This document shows, in pieces, positions 43,550 through 55,947 of a stretch of 64,000 nucleotides of DNA (the stretch's first letter is position 1; every line of letters begins with the position of its first letter). Origin of the DNA: Camellia lanceoleosa (Eukaryota; Streptophyta; Magnoliopsida; Ericales; Theaceae). The translations under genes and the position numbers were made by a program. Where the stretch lies: contig CM045758.1 of NCBI GenBank assembly GCA_025200525.1, forward strand, positions 3,774,706-3,838,705. Direction: 5' to 3'. Below the pieces are notes generated by a model that saw only the letters and a program-made list of their open reading frames with translations, was not told where the DNA came from and ran no database searches.

Positions 43550-46341
43550 TTGAAAATCCTCCTCCTCAACCCCCTCATCCAGAGGCGTGCTCGCAATATC
43601 TTCCTCTCCTGGCCTCACAACGCTAAAGTCAATGTTTGGGAAGGTCGTCTGCACTCGTTGCTTAAACCTTACCCAACCACCATCTCAATACTCGCTCATG
43701 CGATGTTTGTAATAGTCGGATTGTTAGAAGTTGTGGATTATTTCCGTTTTTGTCTGTTCCTCCACCAACTTGACCACCTGTACCTCTAAAAGACCAGCCT
43801 CAAACCCTCCTTCCCTGGCCAAATGCAAAGCCACAGCAACGTTTACTTCTATTTGGAACTCCGGTGACTATTTGAATTGCTCCACTACTGTGGCATAGAG
43901 GTCGGGATAGGCTGCTCTTTCTGGCGCTATAACCCTTGCCTACTCCGCCGCCTCATTTTTCTCCTTTTCTAAAGCTTTCTCCAACTCTGCAATTCCCTAA
44001 TCAGTCTCTTCTTTTTTCTTTAGAGACACGTCACAAAGCTCTTCGTTATTGGCCAATGCCTCTTCCAGCCTTTCGTTAGCTAAGGTGCAGGCCTACTAAG
44101 CGTCCAACACCTTCTCTCGCTCTCTCTCCCTCTCGGCCTCCAGCAACCCCACCTTTTGATGAACAACATCCAGTTCACTGACTGCCTGGCCTAACTATGC
44201 CTTCACCTCAGCCAACTCGGCCACTGCCTTTCCCTGGTACTTTTTTGCTTGGTCGGCCACATAGTCTTGCACTAAGACTAATACTTCCATCCCTTTTGCC
44301 CATCGCTCGCTAACCAACCCTTTGGCGCAAGCACTTCGCGCCGTCTTCCGCCATTTGCCACTCTCTAGTCTGGCCGCTTCTAGCTCAGCGTGTGCCTTTC
44401 CTAACTGGGCCTTTAGTGGCTTAATCTTAATTCTAGCCATCACTCTTTTACCCACCAGAGCGACTATCAAAGTCAATGACTCTATTTGGGCCAAACAAAA
44501 TGCCCTCAGAAGGTCGGCCTTTCCAAATCACAACACGTCCTTGACGGCCGTATCATCAATAGTGCCTAACAAGCGTTCAGCAGCAACCCTAACGTCGCGA
44601 AGGATGTTGGCTGGCTCACCCACCTCAGGTAGTGACTGCCCAACCACTACACTTAGGTGGTGTGCTGTAGTACTTACCACACCAAAGGAAAAGCTCTCCC
44701 CCAACTTACTTGTACGCACTGGGAGTGGGCACTCCTTCTCCACCCTCTGCTCTACCCTACTTGGTTCCTTCGCAGCAAAAAGATCCGTCCTCTTATCAAC
44801 TGCCCTCTCCTCCTCTACACTTAGGTCTACATATTCAGCAATGGGGGAGTCGAATTCACCTCCCTCATTTCCCATCCCTGGCCTTGTCTGCACCGTCTCT
44901 ATCTTTCTTATTTGCTCACCACATGGCTCAGTCACGCTCGTTTTGACCCTCTTAGCTTTCCTACCCTTCTCCCCCTATCTGGCTATACTTATTTTCTTCC
45001 CTTTTGCTTGGGCTATCTCAACTCTCCCCCTCTCCTTGATCAGATCAATTGGGGCCTTCAGCGGTATGATAGTTTCTAAGTCACATCCCTCCAACGCCTT
45101 GGACCATTAGAGTGCGACCACGTGTATATATGGTTTTAAGGCTGGGCCCAGTTCTTGATCTTTCTGTCTTTCTACTGTGGCTAACGCTCGGCGGTCGTTG
45201 GCCTCTTGGGCTCTTCTCATCGCTTCAACCTCCTCTGGAGTTGGGTCTCCCCCTGCTTGTTAAGGACCTAACCTAGCAGCAAAAAGAGCAGAGGACTTCA
45301 CCAGATCGTCCCACTTCAGCCCCTCCTTCTCTCACCATTGCTTTACTTTTTTAACTTCTTTCTCCTCCGCTACGCCCAACTTTGGCTCTACTGACCTAGT
45401 GGGGGTCTTCTAGATTGTTCTCGCCCTCTTACCCACGTTCTCCGAAACAAAAAACCACTCCGTCCTCCACCCCTTCACGGATGAAGAAAGCCCAGCCACC
45501 AATCCCCTGCCTGGCACTGCTTGCAGTAATACCCAAGTCTCATGTTGGCCCGACACCTTGTAGCACACCAAGAACTCGTCGATCGTTATGCATCGGCCTC
45601 CAGTCGCTTGCGGTTAGGAAATAACGCTGTTATGAGTATCTTCCACGCATTCGACACTAATTGACCCAGCGCCACCTCCAGCTGATTAAGTACATTTACT
45701 ATAAGCTGAGGGAGCAGTAGCCTCAATCCCCCGAACAATGCCTCTTCGTAAAGCGTGAAATCCATCGGTTTAACATCTAATGCCCTTTCCCTACCAACGG
45801 AACCCTCAACTCTACGTTTTTCAGAATCTAATACTTTCTTCTGATCCTCTCCAAATCCTCTACCGTCAATATCAACTTGTCGGCTTTCGTATGCTAGTGG
45901 TCAGGGGCACTTGGCTTAAAGGTTGCGCAAATGAGATCATTGTCGACGGAATCAGACGCAATGGCCTTCCGGTCCCTCTTTCCATTAACCTCTCCACCTT
46001 ATACTTTTCCGCCAGAGCAACGCCATCATTGCCCCTAACGCGTCAGTCCTTAGGGCGGATGCTCCTTTATGAGCCATCTCTCTCATGTTTCTAATGATGG
46101 CTTCAATTATGGGAGCCAAGAATTCCGAAATGTGCAGAATTGGGAAATCCCACGTTACGAATAACCTCAAATCTGGAATATGTTGGTTTTTTGCAATCAA
46201 ATATATGAAGCGTACAACTTCAAAGGCCCACGGTTTCCCTGTATTCCAAGGATCACAATTCAAAATCACCAGTTTCAAACATTTACCAAAAGTGATAGGG
46301 GAAAATGCACACCACACGACTAAATACATTTGCCTCATCAT
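43550..46341 (-). pseudogene. Antisense additional ORF of the plus-strand Tat element
   Basis: Located between integrase and 3' LTR and reading opposite to gag-pol, as in the other Tat element. The N-terminal piece (46341-45985) includes DPWNTGKPWAFEVVRFIYLI and HISEFLAP. Further down (44935-44528) is an acidic stretch, then a coiled-coil-like Ala/Glu/Lys segment (44494-44195, KAQLGKAHAELEAARLESG). Many stops separate the pieces, and exact exons cannot be fixed. The solo LTR at 46390 sits just upstream of its start and would have cut off its promoter. The middle part shows no recognised domain. Function unknown. Confidence 0.55.
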
Positions 46342-46384
46342 ATCTCACTCATCGTACCACATTAAATGACCACTTTGCCTTTTC

Positions 46385-46389
46385 GGTTT
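46385..46389. repeat. TSD GTTTC, left
   Basis: GTTTC here and at 48842-48846 directly after the solo LTR. Confidence 0.8.
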
Positions 46390-48841
46390 CAGAATAACCT
46401 CGCATCGACATTTGCTAACCAATCAATTACATCGATTATTGCTAAACCGAACTGATAATGACTGATAATTGAATTAACTGAAGTACTGAATGAACTGATT
46501 GAAATCGAAACTGAAATTGAATAAGTTATCTATTGAATTGCATATTGCATCTGTTTGATTGATTGATTATCTGTTTGAATTTATATGTTTAAGCTGCTAA
46601 TTGAAGGCCTTATCGGCGGCCGAATTAGAAACCGTTTAGTGTTTTGGAATCAGTAGAATATTTGTGATTTTATGATATATTTATCCGAAAATCGATTAAG
46701 AATGATTAAATTAGATTAAATATTGATTAATTGAAGAGTTTGGCTTATTTACCATTATGCCACACCTAGTGGCCCACTATGTCAACACTTTGATCCCATA
46801 TTACACTTGAATCAACTCATTTCATCAGCCACATTTGAACATCACAACCGACCAAACATAGAGAGAGAGAGAGGAGAATTGAATTCATATTGAAGAATTA
46901 CTTGAGAATTGAAGTATACTTGCTAATTTAGCTTATAAACCTTGTAATTGAGATTTAGGTAAGTGAATTCACCATCCTCTTGTTGTCTTTGAGCTCCATC
47001 TTGCATGTTCTAGGCTCCATTGTAGAATCAAACCATGTTTTAGTGCAAATATGTTGAATTAGACCTTAATTGTTTCATGCATGTTGAGTTTAGTGAGTTT
47101 GGAGTTGAATTCATGGTGGATTGTGCATGCATGTCCATGTTTAAGTTAAAGTCCATGTTTTCACTTTGTTTTCCAACTATTGAGCTCATTAGAGCAAGAT
47201 TGAAGCTTGAATTTGGTTTAAAACTCATGCATTGCATGTTTTGAGATTGTTCTTGAAAATGGGTTTGAATCTTGGATTTAATTGACTCACCTTTGGGGCT
47301 TGAATTCATAAATTGGCTTTTGAAACTTGTTATACATTGTTTTGGGATGTATTTTCCAGAATTTGGGCCCAAGAGGTCGAGTATTGAGTTTAGAATGCTT
47401 GGTTTGAGCTTGGAAGGCAAATCTGGAAATTCCAGATTTGGCTTCTTCGCCGAAGCGGATTCTCGCCGAGCGACCAATGTTTCTCCGAGCCACGCCGAGC
47501 GAAGATTGGTGGCTCGAGCGTAAAAATCGAAAGCATCCAAGATTTTTTATCGTTTCATCGCATCGCCGAGCGAAGGGAGACTCACTCGAGCGAATCCTTT
47601 GATTTTGGAAGCTCGCTCGAGCGAGCATCGAGATGAGCATCGCGCAGAAAATCGAGCATTCAAGATTTTTATCGTTCCATCGCATCGCCGAGCGAAGGAT
47701 TGTTCGCCGAGCGAAGCCTTTGATTTTTCAACCTCGCTCGAGCAAAGGAAGGCTCGCTCGAACGAGACCCCTGCCAAAGAACTTTTGAAAAATGCCTTCC
47801 AATCAGATTTTTGCATCCTCATCCCATCCTAGGCTTTCTTAGGCCTAGTTTAAGGCATCTTAATGAGGATTTAGACATAGAACCACACTGAGGAAATTTA
47901 GGGATTTAATTAACATCCTTCCGACTGTGAAACTTAGTGTGTGTTCTATTTGTTAACCGCTTAGGTTGGTTTCTAGAACGCGCCTAGTCGCTATTAGCCC
48001 AATCTGTGAGTAACGATTGTGTAAAGATATGTTCAAAATGGTTATCTTTGAATACCGAATCAATTGTTTATTGAACTGATATTGTTTATCAATGAATGTA
48101 TGTCTCAGATTCGAATCAGACAGGCATCCTTAGCAATTGCTTTATCAAGCATAGAGCTCGCTTGCCCCTTTGTGGAACCATACTGTTATTGACTAATGGC
48201 CATCATTACTGTTAGGTCTGTTAAGATCCGGTCCTTTTGGACCTACTGTTTATAGGCTAATGGGTGTACCACATATGACTGATTGATCAAATATCGAAGA
48301 TCAAATATCGTTTAATGAACTGATTTCATTATCGTAAGGACATTCATTCATAACCTCTTTACGCTTTTACGTTATTCACGGGCTTTAGCTCACCGCTTAT
48401 ATATATATGTAGGTTCTCAAGAACTGCATCGAGCTAGGAGCGTGAGTTGGTCTCCAGTTTTGTCAAGCCAGCCTACGTGCCTCATTGCGAGGTTCCGAGT
48501 TGCCATGCTATGGCTTGGGGTGTTTTTGTGTCCCCTATCGGTCTCCTTACTGTTTTGTACTATTGCATAGATCTGCTTTTATCAGATCGTTGTCTAGGAT
48601 TTGATCCTCAGATCGACCGATCAGAAATGATTGTATAGATCAGACTGCTCTAAACTGTTCGAATGCATAAAAAAAATTATGGCATATAGATTTTCACAGC
48701 TCAATGGACACTAGTTACTTACTGTATTGGCTGCCGCCAGTTCTCAGACTGCTTAATCAGACATGGTTCAAGAGGGCCTTGGTAATCTCTTGACATCGCC
48801 GCCATTTGCTAAACCCATAGGGCCGGGTTTGGGTCGTGACA
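46390..48841 (-). mobile_element. Solo LTR, 2452 bp, TGTCACGACCC family
   Basis: On the minus strand it opens TGTCACGACCCAAACC (right border). Its left border reads AGAATAACC, the expected TG having changed to AG. A perfect 5-bp TSD flanks it. Shared words with 17813-20261 (for example GATTACCAA.GGCC near the start, TGAGCTAAAGCCC mid-way, and the 17-mer TCTGGAAATTCCAGATT at 47422-47438) and almost equal length show the same family. It carries a CGCTCGAGCG-type cluster at about 47450-47770. Confidence 0.8.
47450..47770. repeat. CGCTCGAGCG/CGCCGAGCGA palindrome cluster
   Basis: About twelve related motifs (CTCGAGCGA, CGCCGAGCGAAG, GCTCGAGCGAGC) in 320 bp of the second solo LTR, at the position homologous to the cluster at 18968-19245. 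Confidence 0.8.
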
Positions 48842-48846
48842 GTTTC

Positions 48847-49233
48847 CCCTTCACCACTTCTTGCCTCAGAAATCACTGCGAAGTGACATCAACGGTTTCA
48901 ATTGCCTCCACATGTCCGGCTTGTGTTGTCTCACTTTCTGTCTCCCATCCCATCGTCACGTACGTCCCAACTTCTTGAGCCCCGCGCCCCATCGCATGGT
49001 TACCATCACACCGTCTCGATGATTACCCATCCCATCGATCGGCATGCTCGGTTGCCTACCCCACCAATCGGCTCCCTTCTTGGTCAGGCATGTCTCCGGT
49101 CGATATCCTCAGTCACCAACCTCTCGGTCAGCTCCCTCTCCAGTTGGCCACCCTCAATCGGCCCCCTTCCTTTGCAACTTTGGGGACTACTTCCACCTCT
49201 CTTATTCCCTTCGCTGGTCTAAAGCTGGGCTCG
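48847..49233. other. Tat element interior before the 3' LTR
   Basis: About 390 bp, C-rich on the plus strand (CCCATCGATCGGC and CCACCAATCGGC phrases recur). No coding recognised. It would be the leader of the antisense ORF on the minus strand. Confidence 0.4.
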
Positions 49234-49249
49234 AGAATAGGGGGACTAC
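49234..49249 (+). other. Polypurine tract of the plus-strand Tat element
   Basis: AGAATAGGGGGACTAC immediately before the 3' LTR. Confidence 0.7.
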
Positions 49250-49841
49250 TGATTGGCACAGCCTAGAGGGGGGCTACCTTGGGTTACCCAAATAGCCATT
49301 CTTCTAAGCCTAGCAAGATAGGCCGAACACTAAGCCCAATACAGAACTTACTCACAATATTTTGGCCCAGACACCGGCTAACCAACCGTCAGAAAAGAGC
49401 TGGCCACGTGACAAGCAAAGATTTTGGGAAGTTATTGAGCCCACGCGCCAGACATTAAATAAGTCTATCAAAGCATTAAATACTACAAGACCTATTGCTC
49501 TGATACATGAGTAAACCACCATGGCTGACGACAAGCAGACAACAGGCTTTCGACTAATAGGATAGTTTAGAATAGACAAGGAAATGATGAGCAAAAGATA
49601 TAAAGATGCCTTCGAGACATGTTAAAGGTTAAGTTTTTCCTAACCCCCCCTCCTAACTTCTCTCTCACTTTAAACTCAATCGACCCTAACCTAACTTGAT
49701 TGTCGGAGTGTCCGTCAGGGAACTATCCCCCCCGCCCTCTGAACCTTTTTGTAGGCACCCTTCGTGGACGTCAAGGCCAGCAGACTCGTCGGAAGCGTGC
49801 ATCGGTCCGCCCCATCCTCCACTAAAGTTATTGCACTATCA
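49250..49841 (+). repeat. 3' LTR of the plus-strand Tat element
   Basis: 592 bp, TGATTGGCACAGCC...CACTATCA, followed by the TSD CTTTT. Confidence 0.92.
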
Positions 49842-49861
49842 CTTTTTATTTTTATTATTAT

Positions 49862-50182
49862 TATTATAAAGGAAACCCTATGGCACCCTCTCAGGGTGCA
49901 CACTATATGCACTCTACTACAAATTGATATAGTTTTATCATAAAATTTTATAACATCAATTATAAAATGCTTAATTTCATCACAAATTGAACAAAAAATA
50001 TTGTAATCAAGCCAAAAAAATTTATAACATGAACCACAAATTTTAAACATTTTATTACACTAATTTATGACAAAGTTATACATTTTGTGATTGATATTAC
50101 GAAATTTATAGTAAAATTATGCCAACTTATAATAGATTACATATGGTATGCACCCTTTGGGTGCACACTTTTTCCTTATTAT
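49862..50182. mobile_element. Possible MITE with GGGTGCAC-containing ends
   Basis: The left part (AAAGGAAACCCTATGGCACC, then AGGGTGCACAC) and right part (GCACCCTTTGGGTGCACAC, then TTTTTCCTTATT) are imperfect inverted repeats around AT-rich DNA, flanked by TTATTATTA-like sequence. The right half is also part of the 800-bp repeat unit, so the array may have grown from this site. Confidence 0.35.
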
Positions 50183-53100
50183 TACTTCCTTTGTCCCAAA
50201 ATATTAGTCTTTTTTTGAAAAATTTAACTTTTTTTTTTTTTTTGTAGTACAATTATTATTACATTTCAAAAATATTAATTTTTCAAAACTACCCTTTGCT
50301 AGCACAATAGTTGTAATTATATTTTTTTTGTATATTAATGTTAACAAATTCAAAAGAAAATTAAAATAGAAAATTTATATTAATTTAGTTATTAACTATT
50401 AGGTAACACGCGCAATGCAAGTGAATTTATTTTTCATATAGAAAATTAATTATGAGTTATGTGTAGAAAATTTTAATAATTGAAACCTAAATACAAATAG
50501 ATTTATTAATGGCTGTTGAAATTTTTTGTCACAGTATATGATTCTATGTAAAATAAGCTCATAAAAATAATTTCTTTCAATTAAAAAAAAATGTATTTTC
50601 AATCTGAAATCAAATCTTCATTTGTGTTAATTAAATTTATCAAAAATCATGAATTTCACTTGCATCAAAATATTATTTTCTGAAAAAAAAATAAAAACAA
50701 TGAAAAATTTTACGATATACAAATTATGACTTAGTTCATTATATATTATTTTGGTTATTAATCGAAAATGCCTTTGCTAGTTTCTTATTTTTTAGCTGTC
50801 TAAAGTGTTGCATCGGGTTATTAATAATGATTCAAGTGGTATTTGATTATGATCTATTACGCTAATTTATGACAAAGTTATACATTTTGTGATTGATATT
50901 ACGAAATTTATAGTAAAATTATGCCAACTTATAATAGATTACATATGGTATGCACCCCTTGGGTGCACACTTTTCCTTTATTATTACTTTCTCTATCCCA
51001 AAATATTAGTCTTTTTTTTTTAAATTTAACTTTTTTTTTTGTAGTACAATTATTATTACACTTCAAAAATAGTAATTTTTCAAAACTACCATTTGCTAGC
51101 ATAATAGCTGTAATTATATTTTTTGTGTATATTAATGTTAATGAATTTAAAAGAAAATCAAAATAGAAAATTTATATTATTTTAGTTATTAACTATTAGG
51201 TAACCCGTGCAATTCAAGAGAATTTATTTTTCAAATAGAAAATTAATTATGAGTTGTGTGTAGAAAATTTTAACAATTGAAACCTAAATACAAATAGATT
51301 TATTAATGACTGTTAAAATTTTTTGTCACAACATGTGATTCTATGTAAAATAAGCTCATAAAAATAATTTCTTTCAATTTTAAAAAAAAAATGTATTCTC
51401 AATCTGAAATCAAATCCTCATTTGAGTTAATTAAATTTATCAAAAATCAAGAATTTCACTTGCATCAAAATATTATTTTCTGAAAAAAAAATGAAAAATT
51501 CTACGATATTCAAATTATGACTTAGTTCATTATGTATTATTTTGGTTATTAATCAAAAGTTTCTTTGCTAGTTTCTTATTTTTTAGCTGTCTAAAGTGTT
51601 GCATTGAGTCATTAATTATGCTTCAAGTAGTGTTTGATTATGATCAATTACACTAATTTATGACAAAGTTATATATTTTGGGATTGATATTATGATATTT
51701 ATAGTAAAATTATGCCAACTTATAATAGATTACGTATGGTACGCACCCCTTGGGTGTGCACTTTTCCCTTATTATTACTTTCTTTGTCCCAAAATATTTT
51801 TAGTCTTTTTTTTTAAAAAAAAAATTTAATTTTTTTTGTAGTACAATTATTATTACACTTCAAAAATATTAATTTTTCAAAACTATCCTTTGCTAGCACA
51901 ATAGTTGTAATTATATTTTTTTGTGTATATTAATGTTAACAAATTTAAAAGAAAATCAAAATAGAAAATTTATATTATTTTAGTTATTAACTATTAGGTA
52001 ACCCGTGTAATGCAAGAGACTTTATTTTTCAAATAGAAAATTAATTATGAGTTGTGTGTAGAAAATTTTAACAATTGAAACCTAAATACAAATAGATTTA
52101 TTAATGGCTGTTGAAATTTTTTGTCACAGCATGTGATTCTATGTAAAATAAGCTCATAAAAATAATTTCTTTCAATTTAAAAAAAAAAATGTATTCTCAA
52201 TCTGAAATCAAATTCTCATTTGTGTTAATCAAATTTATCAAAAATTAATAATTTCACTTGCATCAAAATATTATTTTCTGGAAAAAAAAAACAATGAAAA
52301 ATTCTACGATATACAAATTATGACTTAGTTCATTATGTATTATTTTGGTTATTAATCGAAAGTTTCTTTGCTAATGTCTTATTTTTTAGCTGTCTAAAGT
52401 GTTGCATCGAGTCATTAATTATGCTTCAAGTGGTGTTTGATTATGATCTATTACACTAATTTATGAGAAAGTTATATATTTTGGGATTGATATTACGAAA
52501 TTTATAGTAAAATTATGCCAACTTATAATAGATTACATATGGTACGCACCCCTTGGGTGCACACTTTTCCCTTATTATTACTTCCTTTGTCCCCAAATAT
52601 TTTTAGTCTTTTTTTTAATTTTTTTTTTTTGTAGTACAATTATTATTACACTTCAAAAATATTAATTTTTCAAAACTACCTAGCACAATAGTTGTAATTA
52701 TATTTTTTTTGTGTATATTAATGTTAACGATTTTAAAAGAAAATCAAAATAGAAAATTTATATTATTTTAGTTATTTACTATTAGGTAACCCACGCAATG
52801 CAAGATAATTTATTTTTCAAATAGAAAATTAATTATGAGTTATGTATAGAAAATTTTAACAATTAAAACCTAAATACAAATAGATTTATTAATGGCTATT
52901 GAAATTTTTTGTCACAGTATGTGATTCTATGTAAAATAAGTTTATAATAATAATTTCTTTCAATTTCTTTTTTAAAAAAAATGTATTCTCAATCTGAAAT
53001 CAAATCCTTAATTGTGCTAATTAAATTTATCAAAAATCATAAATTTCACTTGCATCAAAATATTATTTTCTGAAAAAAAATAAAAACAATGAAAAATTCT

Positions 53101-53250
53101 ACGATATACAAATTATGACTTAGTTCATTATGTATTATTTTGGTTATTAATCGAAAATATCTTTGCTAGTTTCTTATTTTTTAGCTGTCTAAAGTGTTGC
53201 ATCGGGTCATTAATTATGTTTCAAGTGGTGTTTGATTATGATCTATTATA
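50061..53250. repeat. Tandem array of four ~800-bp AT-rich units
   Basis: The anchor TAATTTATGACAAAGTTATA recurs at 50061, 50863, 51654 and 52457 (spacings 802, 791, 803), with full-length similarity between. Each unit has GGTATGCACCC.TTGGGTGCAC (a hairpin), a poly-T stretch, and ATTAGGTAACCCGTGCAATG. No coding. Differences are mostly small indels in homopolymers. The fourth unit ends where the solo LTR inserted at 53256. Confidence 0.9.
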
Positions 53251-53255
53251 ATATT

Positions 53256-55312
53256 TATAACGATCTCGGTTTTTCTTTCCTTGTTTAGTGTATTCCAGAC
53301 TCGATTCCAAGGGTGTGTGTTGTTGTCTTATTCTTGTTTCCATCCTTTACTCTTTGTATTTGAGTTTTGGGTTGTGTTGGGCAGGTTTGAAACAGGTTGG
53401 TTGTGTTTAAAAACATAGAGTTGATGCCCAGATTTTGGCCTTCATGCTCGAGCGGGGCTTTTGACACTCTAGCGGGCCCTTTGCTTTTGCTTCTCTGCTC
53501 GAACGGAGAGTTTGACGCTCGAGCAAGATTCTTCGATCTTGATTTTTCCTCAGAGGTCATCGACGCCGAAGGCCCACTTTCATGCTCAAGCAGGGACCTT
53601 CGTTTGCAGAACTTCTGGAAGTATGCAATCGACGCTCGAGCGGCGCTATTCACGCTTGAGCGGGAGTCTGTGTCTGATGCTCGAGCGGGGTGTTCTACGC
53701 TCAAGCCGACTGTGATGTATATCAATCCGAGATGAAGCTTTTTGATCCACTTTTTCGACTCTCTCTCTCTCTCTCTAGCTTTTCAAAACCCTCATTTGAG
53801 AGCTCCTCTCTCTAGAATACATCTTCTCTCTACAAAATCATCTAGCTCTAGTAATCTTCCACCCTTGTCCCTTTGTAAAAAGTGCAGAGCTTGGCGTAGC
53901 CTTCGTTTTGATCGGGAAAAGTTGGTGATCGAAGCATCTTGAGTTTTGTCCTTCATCTCTTTTGAGTTCCGAAATTTGAGGTAGGGATAACCTACTCCTT
54001 TCTATGAGTTTTGACCTAGATGTTGTGCATTTTGTATAGATGGTGTTGTTTGGTGTTTTTGGTTGTTAGGGTTTTCAAAACTTGAAATATATAAAGAGAG
54101 GTTTTGGTCCTTTTGAATTATACATGTGAATATGGGTCTTAAAATAAAGTTGTTCATATTTATTGAGAATATTTGGACCTTTGGGTCAATGTCGAGAAAA
54201 AGGGAAAACTGCCCTAATTATGTTGAATAATTAATTTGGGGAAATATGAAATTGAGTTGAAAATCATGAAATTGAGAAATTATGAGATTGAATGGTGTAG
54301 TTGGGTAAATAAATCACTCACCTATGAAAATATTGATATATTATCTATTTGATAGATTTATTATATGTTTAGAGATAACTGCTTTGGGCTATCGGTGGAA
54401 GATAGTCTTGATTGTTGTAGACATTGTATGTTAATTAGGGAAAATTGAAACTAATCACCTGGGATATGTCATTGACTATGACGGTTGGAAAAAAAAATAC
54501 ATCGAATATGTGTATTGATTGATTATTGTATATGATGAGTATTAAATACATTGTACATGTATGTTGTTTGGGAGGAGATAGGGGATGTACTCCAAGGTTT
54601 GAGAGAAGATAGGGGATGTACTCTCAAACCTGTTTGGGAGAAGATAGGAGATAGACTCCATTAATAACTAAGTTGGCCGGAGTGTCTAGGGTGAAAGTCC
54701 CGAAATCTTAATTACATTTGTATAACGTAGATAATTGAAGTTTTGGAAGTGTTTTATCATGAGTTGTAGTCTCATTTAATTGTTTGGCTAGATAATAAGC
54801 CTTGTTTATGAATTTGAAGTGGATAGGTAAAAGAAGTGGAATGAAACATGGACGTATTTATCATGGAACTGAGTTGTGTTGTAATTTGATTTACAAGTGT
54901 TAACCATTCATCGAATGTTAATATTTTAGTTATTTCTCATATTTGGTTTAGTATATCTCTACTGGGTTTTGGCTCACCCTTTATGGAACATCATTTTCAA
55001 GTTCAGGTGATATGCCACCTCCAAGGACGTAGCTTGGGAGGCTTAGAGGCTGAAGATCTTTTGTTGTTATCTTTTGGTATTACATGTAAATTCAAGCCAA
55101 ATGGCTTATCTTATATAAAGAGTTAGAACTCTTCTTTTGTTGTAACCAAGTGTTGACTTAAAAAGTTGTAAGCCCGTAGGGCATTTACTTTTAATGTCAA
55201 CATGTAATACTTTTGTACTTAATACTCTGATAAATGGAAATATGCTTTATCCACTTATGTCTATGCATGTCAAAAACGTGGGGTTTATATGTATTATTTT
55301 GAGGGTGTTACA
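53256..55312 (-). mobile_element. Solo LTR, 2057 bp, TGTAACACCC type
   Basis: TSD ATATT occurs at 53251-53255 and 55313-55317. The minus strand opens TGTAACACCCTCAAAA and ends CCGAGATCGTTATA (terminal CA mutated to TA). Like the other two solo LTRs it carries a CGCTCGAGCG-type cluster (about 53445-53705). Its overall sequence has diverged, so it is a related family or subfamily. A block at 54569-54660 repeats GGGAGAAGATAGGGGATG three times. Confidence 0.75.
53445..53705. repeat. CGCTCGAGCG-type palindrome cluster in third solo LTR
   Basis: About eight motifs (TGCTCGAGCGGGG, CGCTCGAGCAAG, CGCTCGAGCGGCG, CGCTTGAGCGGG) at the corresponding place in the LTR. Confidence 0.8.
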
Positions 55313-55317
55313 ATATT

Positions 55318-55947
55318 TTTATATGAAAATATTTAAGTATTTTATTACACGAAAAAGTGCTTAAGGTGAGCTGACTCAAATGTAGGATTTATATTTATAT
55401 TAGTAATATCATAAGAGTTATTTACATTGATCCATAAAAAATTATAAATTCAAATCATAAACGGTGCCCTCAAAAGGAATCAGGCATAAAAACTCTATGA
55501 CCTTAATAATTTCAATTTTCAAATGGGTTTTGATTAATTATGTGACACATCAAAATAATCGCAAAATTTTAAATCCAGCCAAATTATTTTTGTATATCTT
55601 TTCTGGCAAAACTCGTGAAAGTGCATTATCAGTAATATTATAAATTCAAAATTTGTACTTAAAATTATTCAAGAAATATCGATAGGTGTCTCAAATATAC
55701 GCAATCATTTTCGATGAATCATTATTCTTCATTATTCTTTAATAATACTTCACACTATTTATCATTTGACTTTTGTCAATTTATCTTTTATAAACTTAAC
55801 AAAAAAAATATTGAGTTTCAATATTTTAATCAATCAATATTAAATTGGATGATACACGTGTATATAAATCATTTATAGAAATATGATGTCTGACATAAAA
55901 TCACAATAGAGTTAACTTTAATTAATATAATGATATTTTATACTTAA
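55318..55947. other. AT-rich host DNA
   Basis: No recognised gene or repeat between the solo LTR and the Helitron. Confidence 0.5.

Larger units (their letters stand above)
35482..49841 (+). mobile_element. Full-length Tat-lineage Ty3/gypsy retrotransposon with nested insertions
   Basis: LTRs 35482-36069 and 49250-49841, perfect 5-bp TSD, PBS at 36072, gag, pol, a tandem-repeat spacer, a minus-strand additional ORF, and a polypurine tract before the right LTR. Two later insertions interrupt it: a 1084-bp LTR-like element in gag (37063-38146) and a 2452-bp solo LTR (46390-48841). Without them the element is about 10.8 kb, the same size as the minus-strand Tat element. Gag-pol contains many stops and at least two frameshifts. 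It lies 1.45 kb downstream of psaE, in the same direction. Confidence 0.93.

Noticed and set aside
47040..47832. Arg/Ser-rich ORFs in the second solo LTR
   Set aside because: They overlap the CGCTCGAGCG cluster and run on both strands; no motif is shared at protein level with the other solo LTRs.
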